Origin: Tahibacter soli
GTDB lineage: Bacteria > Pseudomonadota > Gammaproteobacteria > Xanthomonadales > Rhodanobacteraceae
DNA: 64,000 bases
Reading direction: 5' to 3'
NCBI RefSeq assembly: GCF_025717065.2
Contig: NZ_JAOVZO020000018.1
Location: forward strand, 868,001 to 932,000
Below, one piece after another: positions 40,057 through 48,398 of the stretch. Both the position numbers and the translations under genes were made by a program. Each line of letters opens with the position of its first letter. Positions within the stretch are counted from its first letter, which is position 1. The notes under the pieces were generated by a model. The model ran no database searches. It saw only the letters and a program-made list of their open reading frames with translations, and was not told the DNA's origin.

Positions 40057-40755
40057 TCAATCCGACGTCACCCGACAAACCCCGTTCGCCCGCCCCGGCC
40101 CCGAATAGCTCACCGACTGCGACCCGTCCGTATTGCGGCTGACCGACACCGTCACCCCGCCGCCGCTCGCCTCGTAGTAGTTCTCGTTCGACGGATTGAA
40201 TCGCGCTTCTTTGCCGTTGATGTACACCGGCCCGCCTTCGTCGGCGTGAACTTCGATGTTGCCGGGACACTTCGCGTTGAGAAACGCGATGCGGCTGCCG
40301 CCGCCGCGCTGCGAGTCGCGCCGGCCGTCGCGGTCGTCGTCGCGTTGATCGTCACGTCGGTCGTCCCGGCGGTCGTTGCCGCGACGATCGTCGTCGCGAC
40401 CGCGATCGTCACGCCGATCGTCGTCACGGTCGTTGCCGTGCCCGTGCCCGTCGTGCCGATCGTCGTCATGGTCATGCCCGTCGTCGCGGCGGCCGTCGTG
40501 CCGGTCTCCGATGTGCGACGCGAACACCGCGCGGCAACCCTTGTCGACCCATACCGAATGCTTGGACAGGCCCCACGTCCGCCCTTCGACGCACGCGGCG
40601 TTGCTGAGCTGCTTGACGATGCGCACTTCGCCGCGCGTGTCCATGCTGCATTCCACCCGCTTCGACGACTTCGACTCGCACGTCACCTCGTCGGCGAACG
40701 CGTGCGTCGAGTACGCGGCGGCCACCACCATCACGATCGGAAGCATCTTGCGCAT
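40057..40755 (-). CDS. Secreted DUF3011 protein with Asp/Arg/His-rich central region
   Basis: This 232-residue protein has a signal peptide ending THAFA. A DUF3011 domain follows (about residues 24-80) with its Cys pattern CESKSSKRVECSMD, a Cys before the WG motif, and CRAVF. Then come about 75 residues made almost only of Asp, Arg, His and Gly (for example DDDRRGNDRRDDRRDDQRDD), and a C-terminal domain of about 75 residues with two Cys. The His/Asp part could bind metal ions; the function of DUF3011 is not known to me. AAGGAG precedes the chosen ATG. Confidence 0.75.
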   Translation of the reverse strand: MRKMLPIVMVVAAAYSTHAFADEVTCESKSSKRVECSMDTRGEVRIVKQLSNAACVEGRTWGLSKHSVWVDKGCRAVFASHIGDRHDGRRDDGHDHDDDRHDGHGHGNDRDDDRRDDRGRDDDRRGNDRRDDRRDDQRDDDRDGRRDSQRGGGSRIAFLNAKCPGNIEVHADEGGPVYINGKEARFNPSNENYYEASGGGVTVSVSRNTDGSQSVSYSGPGRANGVCRVTSD

Positions 40756-40946
40756 GGCTACTCCTTCGCGGGAACGCGGCGTCGAAGGCGACATGCCGTC
40801 GAAATGCCGCATCGCGCGATTGTCGCCGACGCCCGCACGCATGCGCTATGGTTCGGAGCGGTCGACATTGTTCCGTTCCGGACAATGCGCGTTCGTGACG
40901 ACGTATACGAGTACGCGACGCGCGTATCGTCGCGGTCGGCGGTCGC

Positions 40947-42212
40947 TCAGCCCGCGACGCCGGGCAGCCGCGGCACACCGTGCTCGCTGCGTTCCTCGAC
41001 GACGACCGCCTTGGTGTCGAGCGCCCGCCGCGGCTGTGCGCCCGGCAGCGGCGCCGTCGCTTCGTGGCGCGCCGCGCGCAACGCGTTGCGCCATGCCACC
41101 TCCGCCCCGGCGTGGTCGCCTTCGCCCGACAGGCATTCGGCCATCGCTTCCCACACGAGCGCGTCTTCGCGGATCAGAAGTGCGCGGTCGAGATATTCGC
41201 GCGCCTTGCCCCACAGCCGGCCGGCGATGCACAGCCGCCCGAGCGCGACCAGCAGTGCGACGTTGTTAGGGTGCGCCTTGAGCCAGCCCTCGGCATTGCG
41301 CAGTCGCGCGCCGGTGTCGGCGTCGAGGAGGTCGGCATAGGCGAGAACGACCGCGTCGGACCAGTCCTTGCGCAGGTACCCCTCGATCTCGCTCATGCCC
41401 GGCAGCGGCTGGCCGAGCGCCGCGATGCGCCGCGCGTACGCGGCGAGCGCGCCCGGCACTTTGCGCTGCGCGCGCGTCAGCGACGCCCATAGCGCGTTCA
41501 GCGTGTCGGCATTGCGCGCGGCGACGAGCGCTGCGGCGAGCACGCGCGCTTCGAGTGCGTCGTACGTCGCCGGGTTGACGGACTGCGTGCGCGCGAGCGG
41601 CGCGAGCGCTTCGCGCGCCGCGTCGGCGTCGCCGGTCGCGAGGGCGGCTTCGATGTATTCGACCCACGCCGACGGCGCGAGCGTGTTCGTGCGCGCTTCC
41701 GGCGCGAGCAGGCGGAACGCCTCGGCGTGGTCGCCCTGTTCGCGCTTGAGCCGCGCGCGCAGTGCGAGCGCGGCGGCCGGCGCGGTTTCGCCGGCTTCGG
41801 CGAGCGCGGCGTCGGCGCGCTGCGTTTCGCCCTGCGCGAGCGCGGCGCGCGCCGCGGCGAGCAGCGCCGGCGCACGCAGTTCGCGGTACCGCGTGGCGCG
41901 CGCGAGTTCTTTCTCGGCACGCAAATAGCGCCCTTCGGCCAGTGCGACCAGTCCGTTGGCGAGGCGTTCGCGGCTCTTCTTGCGCGCGCGGCGCAGCCAC
42001 AGCCGCGCCGGCCAGCGCGCGAAGCGCCAGAGGAGACTCACCAGACCCCACGTCACCAGCAACGCCAGGACCGCGAAGATCAGCGTCGTCTCGATCGTCG
42101 TGCCGCGCAGGCGTACCAACACGTAGCCGGGGTCGGTCGCGAGCCAATGCCAGCCGAACGCCGCAACGACCATGGCCGCTACGAGCGCGAGGCCCCACGT
42201 CCAGTACTTCAT
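40947..42212 (-). CDS. hemY: HemY protein (heme-biosynthesis operon, TPR)
   Basis: This 421-residue inner-membrane protein has two N-terminal membrane helices (about residues 5-25 and 40-62) and a C-terminal run of tetratricopeptide repeats (residues 85-390), the HemY_N arrangement of proteobacterial hemDXY operons. It should not be confused with the protoporphyrinogen oxidase also called HemY. It may organise heme enzymes at the membrane; the biochemical role is unsettled. Its ATG overlaps the hemX stop (ATGA). Confidence 0.9.
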   Translation of the reverse strand: MKYWTWGLALVAAMVVAAFGWHWLATDPGYVLVRLRGTTIETTLIFAVLALLVTWGLVSLLWRFARWPARLWLRRARKKSRERLANGLVALAEGRYLRAEKELARATRYRELRAPALLAAARAALAQGETQRADAALAEAGETAPAAALALRARLKREQGDHAEAFRLLAPEARTNTLAPSAWVEYIEAALATGDADAAREALAPLARTQSVNPATYDALEARVLAAALVAARNADTLNALWASLTRAQRKVPGALAAYARRIAALGQPLPGMSEIEGYLRKDWSDAVVLAYADLLDADTGARLRNAEGWLKAHPNNVALLVALGRLCIAGRLWGKAREYLDRALLIREDALVWEAMAECLSGEGDHAGAEVAWRNALRAARHEATAPLPGAQPRRALDTKAVVVEERSEHGVPRLPGVAG

Positions 42213-43288
42213 GGCGCCGCTCCGTCGCTCGCGGCGCCGGTGCTGAGCGTGTGCGTCGAACGAAGATTGCGCAGTTCCTTCAACGTCGCGCCGAGCTCGA
42301 TCGGCGTCGGCGGCGCGGCGGTCGCGCCGAGCCGGTCGAGCGTCGCCAGTGCGGCCCGCACGTTCGTCGCGTCGCGGTCGAACGCGCTTTCGATCTGTGT
42401 CCTGGCGCGCGCGAGCGCCGCGTGCAGCGCGGCGTCGTTGCGTTCGAGCAGCGCGAGTTCGGCGGCGCGCAGGTCGAGGCCGATCAGGCCGCGCAGCAGT
42501 ACCGGATCGCGCGCGGCGACGCCCGCTTCGCCGGCATGGCTGATGCGCACGAACTGTCCGAGCACGCGGGACAATCGCGACGGGTTCTGCGCCGCCGCCG
42601 CGGCGCCTTGCGGTGCCTCCAGCGTCGCGAGGGAGTCGCGCAGCTTCGCCAGTTCCGCGACGCCCGCGCCCTGCGGCGCCTGCTTGAGCGCCGCGAGTTC
42701 GCGCAGTTCGACGCCGAGCGTTTCGCGCACCGTGGCGAACGCCGGATCCTCGACCGCGGCGAGCGCCGTGTCGGCGAGGCGGTAGGCGCGCTCGGCGGCG
42801 GCGGCGTCGTTGAACAGTTCGAAGCGTTCCTTGGCGAGCAGCAGCACGAGTTCGGCCTCGTTGAGCAGCAGCGCGTCGTGGCCCGACAGGCGCTTGTCGG
42901 CGAGGTTCGCGATCGCGTCTTCGAGCACGCGCGCGCGTTCGGTGACGCCGAGCACTTCCTCGCGCAGGGACTTGTTCACATTTTCGGCGTCGCCCAGCCG
43001 CTGGCGCAGCTGTTCGCGGTCGCGGCGGTCGAGGTCGGCGCCGCGGCGCAGGCCGTCGAGTTCGGTGCGCAGGAGTTCGACCTGATGCGCCGCGTCGCCG
43101 CCGCTGCGTGCGAGGTTCGCACTTTGCCACCACGCGAAACCGCCGACGCCTGCCGCGGCGAGCGCGACGACCAGTGCGAGCGGCGCCAGCGGCGAGCGCC
43201 GTGGTTTCGGCGGCGTCGCCGGCACGGTTGCCGCGGGTTCGGAGGGCGGCAAGGCCGGCGTTGCGCTAGCGGGCGTGTCCATGTCCAT
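42209..43288 (-). CDS. hemX: HemX, uroporphyrinogen-III C-methyltransferase-like membrane protein
   Basis: This 359-residue protein has a Pro/Ala-rich cytoplasmic start, one membrane helix (LALVVALAAAGVGGFAWW), a coiled coil (about residues 65-115) and a helical periplasmic domain with the family segment LLLNEAELVLLLAKERFELF. Despite the database name, it lacks the methyltransferase fold, as do its relatives. It lies between hemD and hemY and is coupled to hemY by a 4-base overlap. Confidence 0.9.
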   Translation of the reverse strand: MDMDTPASATPALPPSEPAATVPATPPKPRRSPLAPLALVVALAAAGVGGFAWWQSANLARSGGDAAHQVELLRTELDGLRRGADLDRRDREQLRQRLGDAENVNKSLREEVLGVTERARVLEDAIANLADKRLSGHDALLLNEAELVLLLAKERFELFNDAAAAERAYRLADTALAAVEDPAFATVRETLGVELRELAALKQAPQGAGVAELAKLRDSLATLEAPQGAAAAAQNPSRLSRVLGQFVRISHAGEAGVAARDPVLLRGLIGLDLRAAELALLERNDAALHAALARARTQIESAFDRDATNVRAALATLDRLGATAAPPTPIELGATLKELRNLRSTHTLSTGAASDGAAP

Positions 43289-43397
43289 GCGGCAATCCTA
43301 GTGGTTTTGCGCGGTGCAAAAAACCCGGCAGTTCGTGAAGGTTTTCAAACACGTCGGGCGCCGCGCGAAAGCCGGGCGCAAATGCGCGCGCCGGCGT

Positions 43398-44201
43398 CTA
43401 AAGACGGTGCCGCGACAACGCGCGCACGGCTGCCGCGAGCATGTCGTCGGTGACCGCCGAGCTTGCCTGATGCACACGCGAGAAACCGTGCTCCCGCGCG
43501 AGGATCGCAAGACGCTCGCTGCTGACGACGGTTTCGGCGTCGCGCAACGCGAGCACGAGGCCGGCGGGCAGGCCCGTCGCGAGGTTCGCGAGCGCCTCGG
43601 CGCTCGACACCAGCAGCAGACGCGGCCTCGGCGAGGCGTCGAGCGCCGCGTAGTGCCTGCGCGTCCAGCGCGGCGCGGTGCGTCGATACACGTCGATGCG
43701 CGCGAGCGCCGCGCCGCGCCGGCGCAGCGTGGTTCGCAGCGTATCGCGACCGCCCGGCGCGCCGATCAGCGCGACGGTCAGGCCGCGCACGCGAGCGAGC
43801 TGCGGCAACGCGAGCAGGCCGTCGGCGTCCTGCGTGGACGCAGGCGTCAGCACGTCGGCGACGCCCCGACGGTGCAGCGCCCGGGCCGTCGCCGTGCCGA
43901 CCGTGCACACGAGCGTGCGCCGCGCGAACGCGAGCGTCGGCGCGAAGCGCCACGCATAACGCACGGCGGCGGGGCTGATGAAGATCGCGATGTCGGCGCG
44001 CCGCGCCTCGTTGAGTGCGGCGCGCACCGCCTGCGCATCGTCGGCCGCGCGCAGGGCCAGGCCGGGGAGGACGACGGCTTCGCCGCCGAGTGCGCGCACG
44101 CGTCGCGCGAGGCTCGCGGCGGTGCCGGCGGGGCGTGTCACGACAACGGATGCGCCGCGCAAAGGCGCTGCCAAGTCCGCGTAATACATACGTTTGACCA
44201 T
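43398..44201 (-). CDS. hemD: Uroporphyrinogen-III synthase
   Basis: HemD closes and inverts ring D of hydroxymethylbilane to give uroporphyrinogen III for heme. Sequence identity in this family is low, but the 267-residue two-domain form, the start LRGASVVVTRPAG, the IFISPAAVRYA segment and the LTVALIGAPGGRDTL hinge fit. GGGAG precedes the ATG used here (MVKRMYY). It heads the hemD-hemX-hemY operon; hemC is not adjacent within the window. Confidence 0.88.
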   Translation of the reverse strand: MVKRMYYADLAAPLRGASVVVTRPAGTAASLARRVRALGGEAVVLPGLALRAADDAQAVRAALNEARRADIAIFISPAAVRYAWRFAPTLAFARRTLVCTVGTATARALHRRGVADVLTPASTQDADGLLALPQLARVRGLTVALIGAPGGRDTLRTTLRRRGAALARIDVYRRTAPRWTRRHYAALDASPRPRLLLVSSAEALANLATGLPAGLVLALRDAETVVSSERLAILAREHGFSRVHQASSAVTDDMLAAAVRALSRHRL

Positions 44202-44289
44202 CGTCGGCTCCCGCTGGCGGCGCTTGTCGGCGCGCCGACATCGTGGCACCGTGCGCGCCGCTCGCCGTATTGTGCCCTTCCGGTCCGTC

Positions 44290-44766
44290 ATGAACACAGC
44301 TTCGATCCGCGCGCTCGAGCGCGAAATCCTCGACGACATCCCGCTCGCCCGCGCGATCGACCTGCGCATCGCCGCAGCCGACGGCGACATGCTGACGCTG
44401 GCGGCACCGCTCGGCCCCAACATCAACGACAAGGGCTGTGCGTTCGGCGGCAGTCTCGCGAGCCTCCTGACGCTCGCCGGCTGGTCGCTGCTGTCGCTGC
44501 GGCTTCGCACCGCCGGCGAAGATTGCGACGTGTACGTGCAGGATTCGCATCTGCGCTATCTCGCGCCGGTCTGGGGCGATCTTGCCGCGACGGCGCGGCT
44601 CGCCGAAGGCGAAGACTGGAAAAGTTTCTTCGGCATGCTCGCGTCGCGCGGCAAGGGGCGCCTGCGCGTGATCGCGTCGGTGCCGGGCGAGAACGGCGCA
44701 CCGGCGACGACGCTCGAAGCGCGTTTCGTCGCGCTGCGCCGCGCGGCGAACGTCGGCGCGGCGTAG
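44290..44766 (+). CDS. YiiD C-terminal-type hotdog thioesterase
   Basis: This 158-residue protein matches the thioesterase domain found at the C-terminus of E. coli YiiD (FabY family), here stand-alone. The hotdog core is seen in GPNINDKGCAFGGSLASLLTLAGW, the characteristic N-D-K-G-x-x-F-G-G motif. Its substrate is unknown; acyl-CoA or acyl-ACP is likely. It diverges from hemD. Confidence 0.78.
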   Translation: MNTASIRALEREILDDIPLARAIDLRIAAADGDMLTLAAPLGPNINDKGCAFGGSLASLLTLAGWSLLSLRLRTAGEDCDVYVQDSHLRYLAPVWGDLAATARLAEGEDWKSFFGMLASRGKGRLRVIASVPGENGAPATTLEARFVALRRAANVGAA

Positions 44767-44858
44767 CCGCCCGCGTTCAGGATAGCGGCGACGGCTTACC
44801 TGCAACCGCAACGCCGTTGCGGCACAATCGCGCCGGCCCCATCGACCGGAAGACCCGC

Positions 44859-45278
44859 ATGCGCCGTTGGATACTTCTGCCGCTCCTTGCCTTGCTCGTC
44901 TTCGCCGGCGCCGCCGACGCGCGCAGCAAGCGCGACAAGACGCTCGACTCGACGCTCGAGGAATACGCAGCGACCCTGCGCTGGGGCAATTTCGAAGCCG
45001 GCATCGCGTACATCGATCCGGACGTGCTCAAGGAGCGCCCGATCGCGTCGATCGACATCGAGCGCTATCGCCAGGTACGGGTGAGCTACTACCACCCGCA
45101 GCCGCCGGTGCCGGTCGGCAAGGAAGAAGTTCGCGTCATCGCCGAAATCGGCATCATCAACGAGCACAGCCAGAGCGAGCGGGTCGTGATCGACCGCCAG
45201 CTGTGGCGCTGGGACGCCAAGGCCAAGCGCTGGTGGTTGATGAGCGGTTTGCCCGACATCACGCGCAAGGACCGCTGA
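44859..45278 (+). CDS. Small conserved secreted or periplasmic protein
   Basis: This 139-residue protein has a short signal sequence (WILLPLLALLVFAGAADA) and a mature domain of about 118 residues with an NTF2-like pattern (LEEYAATLRWGNFEAGIAYIDP, RQLWRWDAKAKRWWLMSGLP). No family name was recognised with certainty. It lies 82 bases before the rhodanese gene and may share its transcript. A single Cys-free mature part argues against a lipoprotein. Confidence 0.65.
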   Translation: MRRWILLPLLALLVFAGAADARSKRDKTLDSTLEEYAATLRWGNFEAGIAYIDPDVLKERPIASIDIERYRQVRVSYYHPQPPVPVGKEEVRVIAEIGIINEHSQSERVVIDRQLWRWDAKAKRWWLMSGLPDITRKDR

Positions 45279-45360
45279 CGAACTACTAATCGGCGCGCCG
45301 ACCGTCGATAATTCGCCCCCTTTGCGCCGCTCCGGCGCGCCTTGCCGACGGTTTCGACGC

Positions 45361-45804
45361 ATGTCCGAGTTTCTGCACCGCCTGCCCGAGTTCATGGGCA
45401 ACCACACGATCCTGACCGTGCTGTTCTTCGGCATCCTGATTGCCGTGATCGCGAACGAGGCGACGCGCTTCGGCCGCGGCTTCAAGGAGCTGACGCCGGC
45501 GCAGCTCACGCAGCTCATCAATCGCGAAAACGCGCTGCTCGTCGACGTTTCGCCGCAGGCCGACTTCGAGAAGGGCCACATCCCGACCGCCAGGCACGTC
45601 GCGATGGCGCAGTTCGATCCCGAGCACAAGGATCTGGCGAAGGTGAAGGAAATGCCGGTCGCGGTGGTCTGCCGCAACGGCCAGACGTCGGCGCAGGCCG
45701 CGTCGCGGCTGGCCAAGGCCGGGTTCAAGAAGGTGTTCACGCTCGGCGGCGGCGTGGCGTCGTGGACGGCGGCCGATCTGCCGCTGGCGAAAGGCAAGCA
45801 CTGA
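45361..45804 (+). CDS. Membrane-anchored rhodanese-like protein (YibN type)
   Basis: This 147-residue protein has an N-terminal membrane helix (ILTVLFFGILIAVIA) and a rhodanese domain with catalytic Cys104 in the six-residue loop CRNGQTS. Such proteins move sulfane sulfur; YibN of E. coli is of this type and is usually next to grxC and secB. Those genes do not follow here; instead a secreted beta-propeller gene does. Confidence 0.88.
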   Translation: MSEFLHRLPEFMGNHTILTVLFFGILIAVIANEATRFGRGFKELTPAQLTQLINRENALLVDVSPQADFEKGHIPTARHVAMAQFDPEHKDLAKVKEMPVAVVCRNGQTSAQAASRLAKAGFKKVFTLGGGVASWTAADLPLAKGKH

Positions 45805-45875
45805 CGGCGCATCGGCGCTGGGTGGATTGCAGAACTCGCGCGTCTAGCTGGGAAAGCCCCGGCAGGAGACGTGCT

Positions 45876-47249
45876 TTGGAAAGGATCCTCATCGGCATCG
45901 CTGTAGCGTTCGCAGGGCTGGCCGCGCCTGTGGCCGGCGCGCAGTCGATCGCCTGGACGCAGCGCATCCACGGTTCGTCCGATCCGGCCGCGCCCGCCGC
46001 GTACTACCCCGGCGTCGACCTTGCTTCGAACCGTCCGTTGATGACGTGGACGCCGGTCGCGACGCCCGGCGTCGTGACGGTCGGCGAACTCGGCGTCTCG
46101 CGAGCCCTCGTCGCCAAGGTCGCCGCTTCGGACGGCGCCGAGCTGTGGCGGCGCGACTTCGGCGACGCCGCTGCCGAAACCTCTTTCCGGAGCGTCGCGG
46201 TCGATGCCGACGGCGATGTCGTCGCCGCCGGCGGCCGGTTCGCGGCTCCGGCTGGCGCCTGGAGAACGAGCTGGTACGCCGTGAAGGTTTCCGGCGCCAC
46301 CGGCCAGGTCGCGTGGGAGCGCCACTGGCTGCCCGACGGCTCGATCGGCGGCGCGCTTCTCGCGCTTGCGCCGGCGGCGAACGGCGACGTCGTCGCGGTT
46401 GGCTCGCGCGAGAACGAAACGAATCCGTTCTCGTACGTCGTGAGGCTGTCGGCGGCGAACGGCACGCCGGTGTGGACGACTCCGATTCCGTACCGCTCCG
46501 GTCCGTCGCTGCCGCAGGTGGCGGTCGACGCGGTCGACAACAGCTTTGCCGCGCCGGGCGGCAACAAGCTCGTGAAAATCGCGCCGGACGGCACGCTTGC
46601 CTGGGCCGTCGACCTGCAGAACCGGACCGATTTCGCCTGCGGCACGATCCGCGCGCTCCTCGTCGATCCGGCGAGCGGCGATCCGATCGTTGCCGGCCGC
46701 GCCGGCTGCGGTGCGTCGCAATACGGGTTCGTCGCGCGCCTGGGCAGTGCCGCCGGCACCACGCTCTGGTCCGCGGTCGGTGTCGGAGATACGCCGACTT
46801 CCGACGTCGCGGTGCTCGCGTTCGGCGCGAACGGCAAGATCGTCGCGGCGGGCGGGCGCGCGTCCGGCGGCGCCACCCGCTGGTTCGCCGCCGCCCTGTC
46901 GCTTGCCGACGGCGCCGTTGCGTGGACCGCGCCGGTCGGCGACAACTCGCGCGACCTTCCGGCCGACGTCGCGATCGGGGCGGACGGCGACGTGCTGCTG
47001 ACGGGCGCCTGCGACGGCAACGCGTTCTGCGTCGCGCGGCTCGATGCCGGTACCGGCGCGCTGCGCTGGCGCCTGCAGACCGGCGTTGCGTACTCGCCGG
47101 CCGACGAAAACTATCCGAACGCGATTCTCTCGATCCCCGGCGGCGTGTTCTTCGGCGGCAAGGACACGAGTGCCGGCGCGACGACGTGGACCGTGCATCG
47201 CATCGACCCGACGCTGTCCGACGCGATTTACGCGAACGGCTTCGAGTGA
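45876..47249 (+). CDS. Secreted PQQ-like beta-propeller protein with C-terminal GFE tag (copy 1)
   Basis: This 457-residue protein has a signal peptide (IAVAFAGLAAPVAGAQ) and repeated propeller blades with the pattern VAVDADGDVVAAGG and LDAGTGALRWRLQ, typical of PQQ-like WD folds. PQQ-binding residues cannot be judged. The C-terminus is LSDAIYANGFE. TTG is the start: CAGGAG lies 7 bases upstream, and the signal peptide begins immediately after. It is a paralogue of the gene at 48399-49784, beyond the AEC transporter. Confidence 0.75.
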   Translation: MERILIGIAVAFAGLAAPVAGAQSIAWTQRIHGSSDPAAPAAYYPGVDLASNRPLMTWTPVATPGVVTVGELGVSRALVAKVAASDGAELWRRDFGDAAAETSFRSVAVDADGDVVAAGGRFAAPAGAWRTSWYAVKVSGATGQVAWERHWLPDGSIGGALLALAPAANGDVVAVGSRENETNPFSYVVRLSAANGTPVWTTPIPYRSGPSLPQVAVDAVDNSFAAPGGNKLVKIAPDGTLAWAVDLQNRTDFACGTIRALLVDPASGDPIVAGRAGCGASQYGFVARLGSAAGTTLWSAVGVGDTPTSDVAVLAFGANGKIVAAGGRASGGATRWFAAALSLADGAVAWTAPVGDNSRDLPADVAIGADGDVLLTGACDGNAFCVARLDAGTGALRWRLQTGVAYSPADENYPNAILSIPGGVFFGGKDTSAGATTWTVHRIDPTLSDAIYANGFE

Positions 47250-47253
47250 CGCG

Positions 47254-48159
47254 CTACAACACCATGCGCCACAACGGCAGCGTGATCGTCGACGCGAGGA
47301 TGCCGTAGCCGACGAGGGCCGCGCCGAGCTCCGGCGCGAGCCCGGCCATCGCCGCGAGTGCCGCCGCCGTGATCATCGGCGGCATCGCCGCTTCGAGCAC
47401 GACCGCGGCGCGCATCGTCGCATCGAGCCCGAGGAGCCCGGCGAGCAGCAACGCAAGCGCCGGCAGCACCACGAGCTTACCGACGAGCCCGACCGCGAGC
47501 GGCGCGAGGTGCGAGCGCGGCAGCTTGAGCTTGAGCTGCATGCCGAGCGCGAGGCCCACGAGCGGCAGCAGTGCGCCGGAGAGCGACGCCAGCATCGTCG
47601 CGACCGCCGGCGGCGGTTCCTTCGGCATCAGCGTGAGCGCGAACACGAGCGTCAGGAACGGCGGAAACCCGACGATGCGCCGCGCGATCGTCGCGGGCGT
47701 CGGCTTCGCGCCGCCGCCATACAGCGCGATCACCGTCAGTCCGAACGTGGACAGGATGAAAAAGCTGCCGAACTGGTCGAACACGACCGCGTAGCGCAGC
47801 GCCTCGGCGCCGGCCAGCACCGGAATCAGCGCGAATCCGAGAAACGACGTATTGCCGAGCGGCACTTCGAGCAACAGCACGGCGGTGTCGCCGCGCGCGA
47901 ACTTCAGCGCGCGTGCAACGGCGAGCACGAGAACGGTGCTCGCGGCGAGGAGCAGCCACGGCACCGCCGCGACGGCGAGGATTTCGGCGCGAAATTCGAG
48001 TTTCGGCGCGTTGATCAGGATCGACGCGGGCAGGCACACGTACAGCACGACGGCGTTGAGCGCGTCCGACGCGTTCTCGGGCACGATGCGCCGCCACGCG
48101 AGCAGGCGGCCGAGCGCGATCAGAAGTAGGACGAACGCGAACGAGGCGGTCACGGACAT
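47254..48159 (-). CDS. AEC-family membrane transporter
   Basis: This 301-residue protein has about ten membrane segments in two inverted halves, as in the auxin efflux carrier (AEC) family. Visible signatures are VVLYVCLPASILIN near residue 38 and LEAAMPPMITAAALA near residue 262. Bacterial members export malate, malonate or other small acids. It lies between the two paralogous beta-propeller genes, converging on the first with a 4-base gap and diverging from the second. Confidence 0.88.
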   Translation of the reverse strand: MSVTASFAFVLLLIALGRLLAWRRIVPENASDALNAVVLYVCLPASILINAPKLEFRAEILAVAAVPWLLLAASTVLVLAVARALKFARGDTAVLLLEVPLGNTSFLGFALIPVLAGAEALRYAVVFDQFGSFFILSTFGLTVIALYGGGAKPTPATIARRIVGFPPFLTLVFALTLMPKEPPPAVATMLASLSGALLPLVGLALGMQLKLKLPRSHLAPLAVGLVGKLVVLPALALLLAGLLGLDATMRAAVVLEAAMPPMITAAALAAMAGLAPELGAALVGYGILASTITLPLWRMVL

Positions 48160-48398
48160 GGCGCGGATTATGCGGGCTGCGGCGTACGGTCGATATGCGC
48201 GAATGGTCTCGCGGCATTCCGCCCTGGGTGCGGTCGTCGCGGCCCGTTTGGGGGAAGCGCGCGGCACGCGCGACTTCAATGAGCGTGCCATGTTGCAAGC
48301 GTACGATCGAGACCTGGATCGGATCATGAGGGTCGGCGCAGCGCCGCACGCCGACACGTGTCGCGCGAGCCGTAGCAGTCGAAAGAGAAGGAGCCATC

